Assembly (NCBI GenBank): GCA_039795715.1
Contig: JBDKLD010000015.1
Span: forward strand, 1 to 27,161
Direction: 5' to 3'
DNA: 27,161 bases
DNA from: JAGOSA01 sp039795715
GTDB taxonomy: Bacteria; Patescibacteriota; Minisyncoccia; Phycocordibacterales; UBA9973
Shown here in pieces: positions 1 through 7,357 of the stretch. Position 1 is the first letter of the stretch. The number at the start of each line of letters is the position of its first letter. The notes below the pieces were generated by a model that was not told the DNA's origin, ran no database searches, and saw only the letters and a list, made by a program, of their open reading frames with translations. The position numbers and the translations under genes were made by a program.

Positions 1-68
1 GTTTAGTTTTGGAGGCCAGCTCGGTTATTTTAATATGGCGAGTGGGCTCCCAGAACTAAACCTTTTTC
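1..68. terminator. Terminator-like long hairpin at left edge
   Basis: A near-perfect inverted repeat runs from 1-23 to about 39-61. It gives roughly 23 base pairs with two mismatches and a few G-U pairs around a loop of about 15 nt, and is followed by CCTTTTT on the plus strand. This is the form of an intrinsic terminator for a gene lying left of the window. It could also be a processing stem of an upstream RNA. No part of a 16S gene is visible. Confidence 0.5.
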
Positions 69-545
69 AACAACTTGTTTACTACTATTATATACCTAAA
101 TTACCATTTTGTCAAGCATAATAAGGCCCTTTCAAAATAAGGCTACTTCACTGATTCTTCATCTATCCACAAACATTTGACTTCCTATTTCCATTGGTAT
201 ATACTCGCTCTGTCGTATGAAGTATCAGATCAACATAACTAACCAAGGGCGGTAATCACCGAACGTGTTTTGGTGTCTACCCGCCGAGAGGCGGTTTTTT
301 ATTACTCTGAATTTGCTCATATCGATGTGTTTTTTGAAAACTTAATCCAGTCCACATTCTGAATTGAATCAATTTAATGACTGTTATCATTATGGTCTTT
401 TCGTCTAGTGTGAGATTGGGAACTGCGTAACTCTGTATACTTGTCGCATGCCGGCAGCGGTGTCGAAAATGAACAAGAACAATATGTAAAGCAATGCGCA
501 GGGTAGAAACCAAAATAAAAATTATCGTGATTAATACATTTCCTA
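63..545. other. Gene-free spacer upstream of 23S rRNA
   Basis: I see no convincing protein or tRNA gene in these 480 bases. The short open frames here lack family features and conflict with the structured elements. The spacer holds the hairpin/terminator at 247-300 and the left arm of the 23S processing stem at 537-552. A weak promoter guess is TTGAAT at 364-369 with CATTAT at 388-393 (18 nt spacer); another is TATACT at 436-441 without a good -35. No tRNA-Ile or tRNA-Ala, common in 16S-23S spacers, is present. Confidence 0.6.
247..300 (+). terminator. Intrinsic terminator with competing upstream pairing (attenuator-like)
   Basis: CCGCC (281-285), loop GAGA and GGCGG (290-294) form a short G+C-rich hairpin followed by six T, a good plus-strand intrinsic terminator. 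A second GGCGG at 248-252 can pair with the same CCGCC arm, enclosing a small CACC/GGTG hairpin (257-260 with 272-275). The two pairings exclude each other, the layout of an attenuator or riboswitch expression platform. It could simply be the terminator of an upstream transcript. The terminator reading is strong; the regulatory reading is an inference. Confidence 0.6.
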
Positions 546-552
546 ATAGGAA
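537..552 (+). other. 23S rRNA processing stem, left arm
   Basis: This 16-base block is the exact reverse complement of 5851-5866, so the two ends of the 23S precursor can form a perfect 16 bp stem. That is the expected substrate for RNase III-type release of 23S from the precursor. Each arm is also nearly self-palindromic around TCCTA.TAGGA, so local hairpins could compete. Confidence 0.85.
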
Positions 553-1071
553 AGTAAGGGCGCATGGCGGATGCCTAGGCTCTTGATAGCGACGAAGGAC
601 GCAGTATGGCGGCGATACGTTTCGGGGAGGTGCCTAACAGCCTTTGATCCGGAAATTTCCGAATGGGGAAACCCTATAGAATAAAATTCTATAATCTTAC
701 ACTTGTTGTAAGAAGCAGACGCGGGGAAGTGAAACATCTCAGTACCCGCAGGAACAGAAACCAAACAGAATTCCCTAAGTAGCGGCGAGCGAAATGGGAG
801 AAGCCCAAACCGATTTCATCGCATTGCCTATGATCGCAAGATCGTGTGCAGTGTGATGTGGATCGGGGTTATAAGGTGGCAGTGAATATTAAATTATTAA
901 AAAGTTACAAATTGTTGTGATAGCTGAAGTTTCTGGGAAGGAACATCGTAGAAGGTGAAAATCCTGTAAGCGAAATCATAACAACTTTTTTTGCCATTCT
1001 TGAGTACTTCAAGACACGAATAGCTTGAAGGAATTTGCCGGAACTAACCGGTAAGGCTAAATATATCAAGA

Positions 1072-1111
<40 letters not shown>

Positions 1112-1694
1112 CAGTCCGGAAGGACGGTGAAATAGACCTGAAACCATGTGCCTACAAGGAGTCGGAGCGGAACGATTTATCGTTACCGTCACGGCGTGCC
1201 TATTGAAGAATGAGCCAACGAGTTTTAGCATGCGGCTTGGCTAAGGAGATAAAGCTCCGGAGCCGCAGGGAAACCAAGTGTGAATAGCGCGCTTGTCGTA
1301 TGCTAAAGACCCGAAGCCAGGTGAGCTACCCATGAGCAGGATGAACTTTCAAGAAGTTGAAAGGGAGGTCCGAACCGGTGAGCCGTACAATACTCTCGGA
1401 TGACTTGTGGGTTGGAGTGAAAAGCTAATCGAACCTGGTAATAGCTGGTTCTCTCCGAAATAGCTTTTGGGCTAGCGTTGCGTGTTCCCTCTGGGGGTAG
1501 AGCACTGGATGATTTCGACAGGGAGCAATCTCGCGAAATCAATCAAACTCCGAATACCAGAGGTCAAAAACGTAGCAGTTACACCGTGGGGGCTAAGCTC
1601 CACAGGTGAAAAGGGGAACAGCCCAGATCTCTAAATAAGGTCCCTAAATATACACTAAGTGCATCTTAAGGAGGTGAGGTTTCTTAGACAATGA

Positions 1695-1726
<32 letters not shown>

Positions 1727-2534
1727 GAAAGCGTAACAGCTCACTCATCGAGAGACCTCGCACCGCAGATAATCGGGGCTAAGTGTATTACCGAATTTGA
1801 GGGTTTATACATATATTTATATATGTTTAAGCGGTAGGAGAGTATTCCACTCTTGCGACGAAGGCAAAGGCGTGAGCCATGCTGGAGCGTGTGGAAGTAA
1901 GAATGTTGGCACAAGTAACCGCAAGCAAGGTGAGAACCTTTGCCGCCGAAAGACTAAGGTTTCCTTCGCAACGATGATCGACGAAGGGTTAGTCGGGCCT
2001 AAGGGAATGACGAAAGTCGGACCCGATGGACAGATGGTTAATATTCCATCACTTCTGGTGTATTCGATGTGGGGACGCAGGGTTGTACATGATGCGCATT
2101 ATTGGATTTGCGTTCGTGGGTTGAGTGTAGTTTCGAGGAAAATCCCGGAACAGTCGCAAGACATACGCGAGATCAGCGGAAATGGTCGGGTTCGCCCGGT
2201 TAAATATCATGGAGCACGCTGCCGAGAAAATCCGCTAAGATTATTACATTAGAAACCGTACCGTAAACCGACACAGGTAGTCAGGTCGAGTAGACCAAGG
2301 CGAACGAGTGAGAGATCCCCAAGGAACTCGGCAAAAAAGCAGCCGTAACTTTGGAATAAGGCTTGCCGCTTGTTAACTCAAGCGGCCGCAGCGAAAGTAT
2401 TTCTGGCAACTGTTTATCAAAAACACAGCTCCCTGCGAACACGTAAGTGGATGTATAGGGGGTGACGCCTGACCAATGCCAGAAGGTCAACCAACGGTGG
2501 TGCGATTATATCAAGCTGGCTGTTGTAAGCCCTG

Positions 2535-2569
<35 letters not shown>

Positions 2570-2804
2570 TTTGCATTTGATTTGTCGCAAGATTGATCGA
2601 GTGCAAAACGGACTAGGACCGTTCAGAAAAAGATAAACAATTATGTTAAACAAACAATTCATTACACATTAGAAGCTACCTGCAGCCGCAGTAATGCGCC
2701 GGCAGTCCAAACTTGATTAACGAGAGACCAACGTCAAGCATCCGAACTCGTCTATATAAATAGACTGGAGGATGAAGATAGAGTCCTTCTTAGAGGTACA
2801 GAAG
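2570..2804 (+). mobile_element. Group I intron 1 in 23S (L1931 site), no ORF
   Basis: The insertion lies after U1931 (E. coli numbering), inside the classic I-CeuI target region of helix 69. Exon sequence stops at CTAAGGT (2569) and resumes with AGCGAA (2805). The insert ends in G, as group I introns do. A core motif GAAGATAGAGTCC (2773-2785) is the usual P7 3' strand. TAGGACCGTT downstream in the intron is complementary to the 5' exon AACGGTCCTA, giving an extended P1, and TTTTGCA/TGCAAAA extends that stem. At 235 nt it is near minimal for a group I ribozyme and has no endonuclease gene, so it is either immobile or mobilised in trans. Confidence 0.88.
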
Positions 2805-3000
2805 AGCGAAGTACCTTGTCGGGTAGGAAACTGCCCATTCCGAGAGTGATTTCGGAATTAAATCTGGCTATAACGGGGAAGCCCTTTGCAAAATAGCGCG
2901 CAAAGGGTAATCCCGTGGGAAGTCGTTCTAAGCGAAAGCAAAGAATTGACCCCGTAACGACTTAGGTCACCACCGTATAGTGGTGACCTGGATAGATTTT

Positions 3001-3009
3001 TGATAAAAT
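3001..3009 (+). promoter_or_regulatory. Extended -10-like element before the intron 2 endonuclease gene
   Basis: TGaTAAAAT (TG at 3001-3002, hexamer 3004-3009) ends 7 nt before the ATG at 3017. This spacing would place transcription start at or next to the start codon. No ribosome binding site is present. A small A+T-rich hairpin of the intron overlaps this stretch. Confidence 0.4.
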
Positions 3010-3016
3010 CTATAAC

Positions 3017-3490
3017 ATGCCGGCTCTCAAAGTAGAACGCAATATACAAGATTATGTTTCCGGGTATGTAGACGGTGAAGGATGTTTCAGTGTTTCGTTT
3101 TCCAAACGAGAAAAAATGTTGGTCGGTTTTGAAACCAAGCCAAGTTTTTCTGTCAGTCAAAACGAAGACCGAGCACAAGTCCTTTACCTCATCCAAAAAA
3201 TGTTCAACTGTGGATTTATACGAAGAGATTTTTCAGACAAGACTCTCAAATACGAGGTTCGAAGTCTAGAAAGTCTCATCAATAATGTAATTCCTCACTT
3301 TGAAAAATATTCATTGTATTCAGAAAAACAAAAAGATTTTGAATTATTCAAACAAATTTGCTTCATGATGCAGAAAGAAATGCATAAGAATAAAAAAGGT
3401 TTGACTAACATTATAGATCTCGCGTTTCAAATGAATCCAAGTGGAAAAAGAAAATATACCAAAGAAACAATGATTAAAGCGTTGAGATGA
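3017..3490 (+). CDS. LAGLIDADG homing endonuclease, intron 2
   Basis: This 157-residue protein is encoded wholly within the second 23S intron. Residues about 13-24 carry the motif YVSGYVDGEGCF, a LAGLIDADG helix with the acidic residue that coordinates the catalytic metal. Only one such motif is seen, so by family rules it should act as a homodimer. It is expected to cut intronless 23S alleles near position 1951 and drive homing of its intron; some relatives also help splicing as maturases. The body is rich in Lys, Phe and Glu, typical of the LAGLIDADG_1 family. The frame is complete, with no stops or frameshifts, which suggests recent or ongoing activity. There is no Shine-Dalgarno sequence, and a -10-like element sits just upstream. 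Confidence 0.9.
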   Translation: MPALKVERNIQDYVSGYVDGEGCFSVSFSKREKMLVGFETKPSFSVSQNEDRAQVLYLIQKMFNCGFIRRDFSDKTLKYEVRSLESLINNVIPHFEKYSLYSEKQKDFELFKQICFMMQKEMHKNKKGLTNIIDLAFQMNPSGKRKYTKETMIKALR

Positions 3491-4249
3491 AGATATAGTC
3501 TGTGCCACTAGTAATAGTGGGTTTCGCCCACCACGAGTTGTGGATGGTTCAGCGATGTAAAACATGAAGTTCCGACGCGCACGAATGGCGTAATGACTGG
3601 AAAACTGTCTCGGGGATTTGCTCGGTGAAAATACAATACCGGTGAAGATGCCGGTTAAGTGCAGTTAGACGAAAAGACCCTAGAAGCTTTACTACAGGTT
3701 GGTATTGGGCATAGTGAATGCATACGTAGAATAGGTGGGAGAGGTTATGTGCACGATTTCGGTTGTGTAATACTCGTCAGTGAAATACCACTTTTGTCTT
3801 TGTTATGTCCTAATCAGCACGAAAAAATCGTATTGAGACAGTGCCTGCCGGGTAGTTTGTTTGGGGCGAATCCCTCCTAAAAAGTAACGGAGGGGTCCAA
3901 AGGTCAGCTAGGCGCGAATGGAAACCGTGCCGATAGTGTATAGGCATAAGCTGGCTTGACTGTAAGACGTGCATGTCGAACAGGCGCGAAAGCGGGGCTA
4001 AGTGAACCGATGGTTCGCATTAGATGCGGCCGAAGATTAACGGATAGAAGCTACTCTAGGGATAACAGGCTAGTTCCGCCTAAGAGTTCATATCGACGGC
4101 GGAGTTCGGCACCTTAACCTATGTTTACATACATCGGGGTGCCTAGTGGAGTGATCCACTACAAAAACAAATCGGCTATAACGGTGAACGCCATTCAATA
4201 GTGTTGTATTTCTTTAGAAAAATTTGAAGAAAATTTCATCTGAGGAAGG

Positions 4250-4255
4250 TATAAT
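4250..4255 (+). promoter_or_regulatory. -10 hexamer before the intron 3 endonuclease gene
   Basis: A perfect TATAAT ends 6 nt before the ATG at 4262. TTGAAG at 4224-4229 is a possible -35 but with a long 20 nt spacer. Transcription from here would start at the ATG, giving a leaderless message independent of rRNA transcription. Confidence 0.45.
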
Positions 4256-4261
4256 TAAAAA

Positions 4262-4834
4262 ATGGTCAATACCGTGGAAAGGCTAAATCAAATGCAACGT
4301 TCTCTCATCATCGGCTCTATCTTAGGAGACGGTTATGTGCGAATTATTAAAGGCAGAAAAAATGCTTTTCTTGAAATCAATCATTCATTCAAAATGAAAG
4401 AATATGTTGATTGGAAGTATGAAATACTCAAGAATATCGTTATTTCTCCTCCCAAAATGCGAAAAGGAAATGGCAATAGGATCGCATATCGATTCTTCAC
4501 CCGCCAACATCCTGAGATCACAGAATTATTCAATCTTTTCTACGTGAATGGAAAGAAAGTAATTCCCCATATTGATCTCGATGAAATTTCACTCGTAGTT
4601 TGGTACATGGATGATGGAAGCAAGTGTGGTAGCTCTAATTATTACCTCAATACTCAGCAATTTACTCTGGAAGATCAGAATAAATTACTTAAGTTTTTGA
4701 AGGATAAAAATATTGAAGCCAGACTTAATAAAGACAAAATATATTGGAGAATCAGAATACTCATGTCGAGTGTCCCAAACTTCATGAATTTAGTCAGTAA
4801 CCACATTATTTCATCAGTGCAATATAAAATATAA
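4262..4834 (+). CDS. LAGLIDADG homing endonuclease, intron 3
   Basis: A 190-residue DNA endonuclease encoded in the third 23S intron. Two motifs are visible: IIGSILGDGYV (about residues 15-25) and LVVWYMDDGSK (about 107-117). This pair, with a WYMDDG second motif, is typical of the LAGLIDADG_2 type. It is therefore probably a monomer with two half-sites, unlike the single-motif enzyme of intron 2. The expected target is the uninterrupted 23S gene around position 2500. The reading frame is intact. It is preceded by TATAAT rather than a ribosome binding site. The two endonucleases share little beyond the motif, so the introns were probably acquired separately. Confidence 0.92.
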   Translation: MVNTVERLNQMQRSLIIGSILGDGYVRIIKGRKNAFLEINHSFKMKEYVDWKYEILKNIVISPPKMRKGNGNRIAYRFFTRQHPEITELFNLFYVNGKKVIPHIDLDEISLVVWYMDDGSKCGSSNYYLNTQQFTLEDQNKLLKFLKDKNIEARLNKDKIYWRIRILMSSVPNFMNLVSNHIISSVQYKI

Positions 4835-4967
4835 ATTTGATTTAGAATCCGTAGAGACTACACGCCGATCTCTCGTCAATAAACGAGATGAAGATATAGT
4901 CCGATCCTCCAAGTAATTGGAGCCAAATCCGACGCGATGTCGGCTCACCTTATCCCGGGGCTGGAGA

Positions 4968-5000
<33 letters not shown>

Positions 5001-5027
5001 AAGGTACGCGAGCTGGGTTCAAACCGT

Positions 5028-5569
5028 CTTGTAATTGCAAATTACATGATCGAAAGTGAAAACTGGAGATCATTAGTTCGATTACAGAATCGTTTGAACC
5101 CCCGAGGTTCATAGATCTAAAGAAATTCCAAAGAAATTCTGAAGTTACTATGTCTGTTATATATGCGAATTATTTCCGCGCGGTTGCAAATTAATCCTTT
5201 GCGTCGCGAACAAAAATAATCGCAGAAATCTGAGAAGTCCAGAAATTTTTACAATGTGAAAGTTGTAACTAGTCTGGCAAATACAACCAAGCATACAGTT
5301 AGTGTGCTCACGGCGGCTTCATTTAGTAATAAATGAAAGTCAAATCAACTATATCGGTGAAATCCTACGACGGATGATACCGAGGCAAGGGAGCGAAGCG
5401 ACACTTGGGTCGAGTATTCTCGACCACGTGATCAAAAGTTCCCAGCTGTAGAGACTGAACGTTGATGTTCTCGCAAGAGAATGTGATACAGTCCGATCCC
5501 TTCAGTAATGAAGGTTCAGCGCACACCTTATGTAGATATGGTGTGGTAACGCGGAAGTAAAACCAAATG
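5028..5569 (+). mobile_element. Group I intron 4 in 23S (L2593 site), no intact ORF
   Basis: The insertion follows U2593, the same site as the Chlamydomonas I-CreI intron: exon GGTTCAAACCGT (to 5027) resumes as CGTGAGACAGG at 5570. Intron GTTTGAACCC pairs with exon GGGTTCAAAC to build P1, and the intron ends in G5569. Core motifs TAGAGACTG (about 5450) and TGATACAGTCC (5484-5494) correspond to the P7 strands. At 542 nt it is larger than a minimal ribozyme but has no open frame worth calling. The middle (about 5110-5340) is A+T rich and could be peripheral domains or the wreck of an endonuclease gene. A CTTCATTTA/TAAATGAAAG hairpin lies near 5318-5340. Confidence 0.87.
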
Positions 5570-5850
5570 CGTGAGACAGGTTGGTCTCCTATCTACTGCA
5601 CTCGTTGATTCTTGAGAAGAGTCGTTCCTAGTACGAGAGGACCGGAATGAACTAACCTCTGGTGTGTCGGCTGTCCTGCCAAGGGCACTGCCGAGTAGCT
5701 ATGTTGGGAATGGATAACCTCTGAAAGCATCTAAGAGGGAAGCCAGCTTCAAGATAAGGAATCGTTATAGAACCCTGAGAGATGATCAGGTTGATAGGCG
5801 CTAGGTGTACGCGCAGCAATGCGTTTAGCCGAGGCGTACTAATTATTCGA

Positions 5851-5866
5851 TTCCTATTAGGAAATG
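5851..5866 (+). other. 23S rRNA processing stem, right arm
   Basis: This block is the reverse complement of 537-552 and closes the long stem that brackets the whole intron-bearing 23S precursor. It sits directly after the conserved 3' terminal region of 23S. Confidence 0.85.
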
Positions 5867-5880
5867 TGCGAAGCACGATA

Positions 5881-5907
5881 CGTATTTGCGGTGAAAACCA
5901 CAATACG
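5881..5907 (+). other. Hairpin in the 23S-5S spacer
   Basis: CGTATT (5881-5886) pairs with AATACG (5902-5907), with further GCGG/CCAC-type pairing inside. It is a probable processing signal between 23S and 5S, since there is no gene or T-run here. Confidence 0.4.
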
Positions 5908-5932
5908 ATTTTGGTCTATGTTTGAGCGTTCT

Positions 5933-6045
5933 GTTCTGGTGATTTGACGCGGTGGTCACACCTCTTCCCATTCCGAACAGAGTCGTTAAGCGCCGTAGTA
6001 CCGATGATACTCCTTGTGGGGAAAGTAGGTAATCGCCGGAACAGA
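5933..6045 (+). rRNA. 5S ribosomal RNA
   Basis: The segment carries the conserved 5S core GACGCGGTGGTC, CCCATTCCGAACAG, TAAGCGCCGTAGTACCGATG and GGGGAAAGTAGGT in order. Terminal helix I forms between TCTGGTGATT and AATCGCCGGA. A longer flanking stem (5924-5939 with 6036-6051, one G-U rich pairing) extends helix I and marks the processing boundaries. The gene is co-directional with 23S, about 70 nt downstream, so both come from one precursor. Confidence 0.95.
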
Positions 6046-6105
6046 ACGTTCAAGCATAAGAATACTGATTTCAAAAAAGTATTAAATTCTAGATTTTCAA
6101 ATATG

Positions 6106-6137
6106 AAAAAATCCCCCAGTAATGGAGGGATTTTTTC
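6106..6137 (+). terminator. Intrinsic terminator of the rRNA unit
   Basis: AAAAAATCCC and GGGATTTTTT arms face each other around a short loop, with a run of T at the 3' side. The hairpin sits about 60 nt after the 5S gene, so it ends the 23S-5S transcript. The A-rich left arm would also allow termination in the other direction. Confidence 0.88.
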
Positions 6138-6145
6138 TTTGCTCG

Positions 6146-6154
6146 TGATATACT
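6146..6154 (+). promoter_or_regulatory. Extended -10 promoter of the envelope operon
   Basis: TGaTATACT is a textbook extended -10; no -35 is needed or seen. The hexamer (6149-6154) ends 6 nt before the ATG at 6161, so the predicted first transcribed base is the A of the start codon. No Shine-Dalgarno sequence could fit. Confidence 0.65.
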
Positions 6155-6160
6155 CACGGT

Positions 6161-6583
6161 ATGAAAAGGGAAGTTTGGGGTATATCTATAGGCATAGTTG
6201 CTGTGGCGATTATTATCATGAGGGCAAATACCTCTATTGGCGACAACCAGCTTGCCACGGCACTTTCAAATGCGCAGAAAATAAAAGTGATACACACGGT
6301 TCGCCAGGTAGCTGTTCCTGTCAGTCAAACTACGCCACAAGTAAAAAAGCAGTTTGCACAAAATTTTACCGCAGACAGTAAAGACGTAGATCGTGCAACC
6401 GCGTATGATCTCCAGCAATTTTTGATTTCGCAAGGTTTTCTTGATGAAAAATATTTGACTGGCCAGCTCGGGCCTCGCACAAAGCAAGCAGTGATACTTT
6501 TTCAAAAAGCTAATGCTATTTCTCCTGCCAATGGCTACGTCGGTGAGCTTACCAGGCAAAAAATCAATTCACTCATTATATGA
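6161..6583 (+). CDS. Membrane-anchored protein with peptidoglycan-binding-like domain
   Basis: A 140-residue protein. Residues about 6-21 (WGISIGIVAVAIIIM) are a single membrane anchor or uncleaved signal. After a Gln/Val/Thr-rich linker, residues about 76-138 match the PG_binding_1 pattern: a helix with LQQFLISQGFL, then TGQLGPRTKQAVILFQKAN and a final GYVGELTRQKIN. Such domains bind cell-wall muropeptides, so the protein probably sits on the outer face and tethers to peptidoglycan. It is the first gene of the operon, with a leaderless start, and its TGA stop overlaps the next ATG by 4 nt, implying translational coupling. There is no catalytic domain. Confidence 0.8.
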   Translation: MKREVWGISIGIVAVAIIIMRANTSIGDNQLATALSNAQKIKVIHTVRQVAVPVSQTTPQVKKQFAQNFTADSKDVDRATAYDLQQFLISQGFLDEKYLTGQLGPRTKQAVILFQKANAISPANGYVGELTRQKINSLII

Positions 6584-7356
6584 CTTGGGCAGGGCGCCGA
6601 AAACTTTATTATGGAGGGCTTGCTTGCATAGTTATTGCACTTTTTTTGTTTGTGAAAATATATCCAAAACTGAGTGCTGCACCAACTTGCTTTGATGGAA
6701 AGCAAAACACCAATGAACGTGGTGTGGACTGCGGGGGAGGCTGCGCCAAAATTTGCCAAGCAGATGCGAGTCCTCTCGTCGTCAAATGGTCTCGGTCTTT
6801 CAAAGTGGGTGATGGATTTTACAATGCTTTTGCCTACGTCGAAAACCAGAATATTAGAGCAGCAGCTCCTCTTGTGCGTTACGAATTTACTTTATATGAC
6901 AAGGATAATGTGTTCATCACTACTCGCCAGGGGTCAGCATATGTCCCGCCAAATGGACGCCTAGGTATATTTGAATCCGCAATCGATACAGGAAAGCGTG
7001 CCCCCAAATATACAACATTTCATTTTTTGAATGAGCCAATTTGGCTAACGGTAACAGAAGAAGAATCTACTCAGTCGGTATTTGCCGAAGCTGGTGTCCC
7101 CACAAACTTGGATATTGCACCTAGGCTACAAGTATCTCTAGAAAATCAAAGTATATCAACACTACGCAATATCGACGTTTTTGCGATTATTTATGACGAA
7201 GATGGCATCGCGCTCGGTACCAGCAAAACCAGTATAGACACCATGGTTTCCGGTCAGAAAAAAAGTATTCCTTTTACGTGGCGTGAGCCATTTGCCGGAG
7301 CATCTAAGCGAACAGAAGTCATTACTCAGGTAAATGTGCTGGCGAACCGACAGTAG
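6580..7356 (+). CDS. Membrane-anchored extracytoplasmic protein with Cys motif, function unknown
   Basis: A 258-residue protein. Residues about 10-30 form one transmembrane helix after a short basic N terminus. Immediately outside lies a conserved-looking Cys cluster (CFDGKQNTNERGVDCGGGC ending in AKIC, four Cys), a pattern seen in secreted proteins as a small disulphide-bonded or metal-binding knot. The rest alternates short beta-strand-like segments (VRYEFTLYDKDNVFI, LEVSLENQS-like), suggesting two FxLYD/immunoglobulin-like domains. I do not recognise a specific function. Position between a wall-binding protein and RodA suggests a role at the cell wall. The start overlaps the upstream stop by 4 nt, and the stop lies 1 nt before the rodA ATG. 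Confidence 0.72.
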   Translation: MTWAGRRKLYYGGLACIVIALFLFVKIYPKLSAAPTCFDGKQNTNERGVDCGGGCAKICQADASPLVVKWSRSFKVGDGFYNAFAYVENQNIRAAAPLVRYEFTLYDKDNVFITTRQGSAYVPPNGRLGIFESAIDTGKRAPKYTTFHFLNEPIWLTVTEEESTQSVFAEAGVPTNLDIAPRLQVSLENQSISTLRNIDVFAIIYDEDGIALGTSKTSIDTMVSGQKKSIPFTWREPFAGASKRTEVITQVNVLANRQ

Positions 7357-7357
7357 C

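Larger units (their letters stand above)
2825..3566 (+). mobile_element. Group I intron 2 in 23S (L1951 site), with LAGLIDADG gene
   Basis: The intron sits after U1951: exon CTTGTCGGGT (to 2824) resumes as AAGTTCCGAC at 3567. P1 is visible as exon GGGU pairing with intron GCCC, with the expected U-G wobble at the splice site, and the intron ends in G3566. The P7 strand AGATATAGTC lies at 3491-3500. A perfect 9 bp hairpin (2965-2973 with 2980-2988) marks the peripheral region that carries the endonuclease ORF at 3017-3490. The stop codon of that ORF abuts the P7 strand, so coding and ribozyme core are packed edge to edge. Confidence 0.9.
4115..4934 (+). mobile_element. Group I intron 3 in 23S (L2500 site), with LAGLIDADG gene
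   Basis: The intron is inserted after U2500, in the peptidyl-transferase centre: exon GGCACCT (to 4114) resumes as CGATGTCGG at 4935. P1 is clear: exon GGCACCU pairs with intron GGGUGCC, seven pairs including the U-G at the splice site. The intron ends in G4934. Core elements GTAGAGACTA (about 4850) and AAGATATAGTCC (4891-4902) form P7. The endonuclease ORF at 4262-4834 lies in a peripheral loop. The flanking exon lengths match E. coli exactly. Confidence 0.92.

Noticed and set aside
1..68. Left-edge hairpin as a tRNA gene
   Set aside because: It is one long stem with no cloverleaf arms or T-loop sequence.
277..565. Short minus-strand open frames in the spacer and at the 23S 5' end
   Set aside because: They run through the terminator and the processing stem, lack family features and have no promoter or ribosome binding site.
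1797..2252. 151-codon open frame in the 23S region
   Set aside because: It lies wholly in conserved 23S sequence and its translation has no protein-like pattern.
5944..6381. 145-codon frame starting in the 5S gene
   Set aside because: It begins inside 5S rRNA, passes the terminator and overlaps the peptidoglycan-binding-like gene in another frame.
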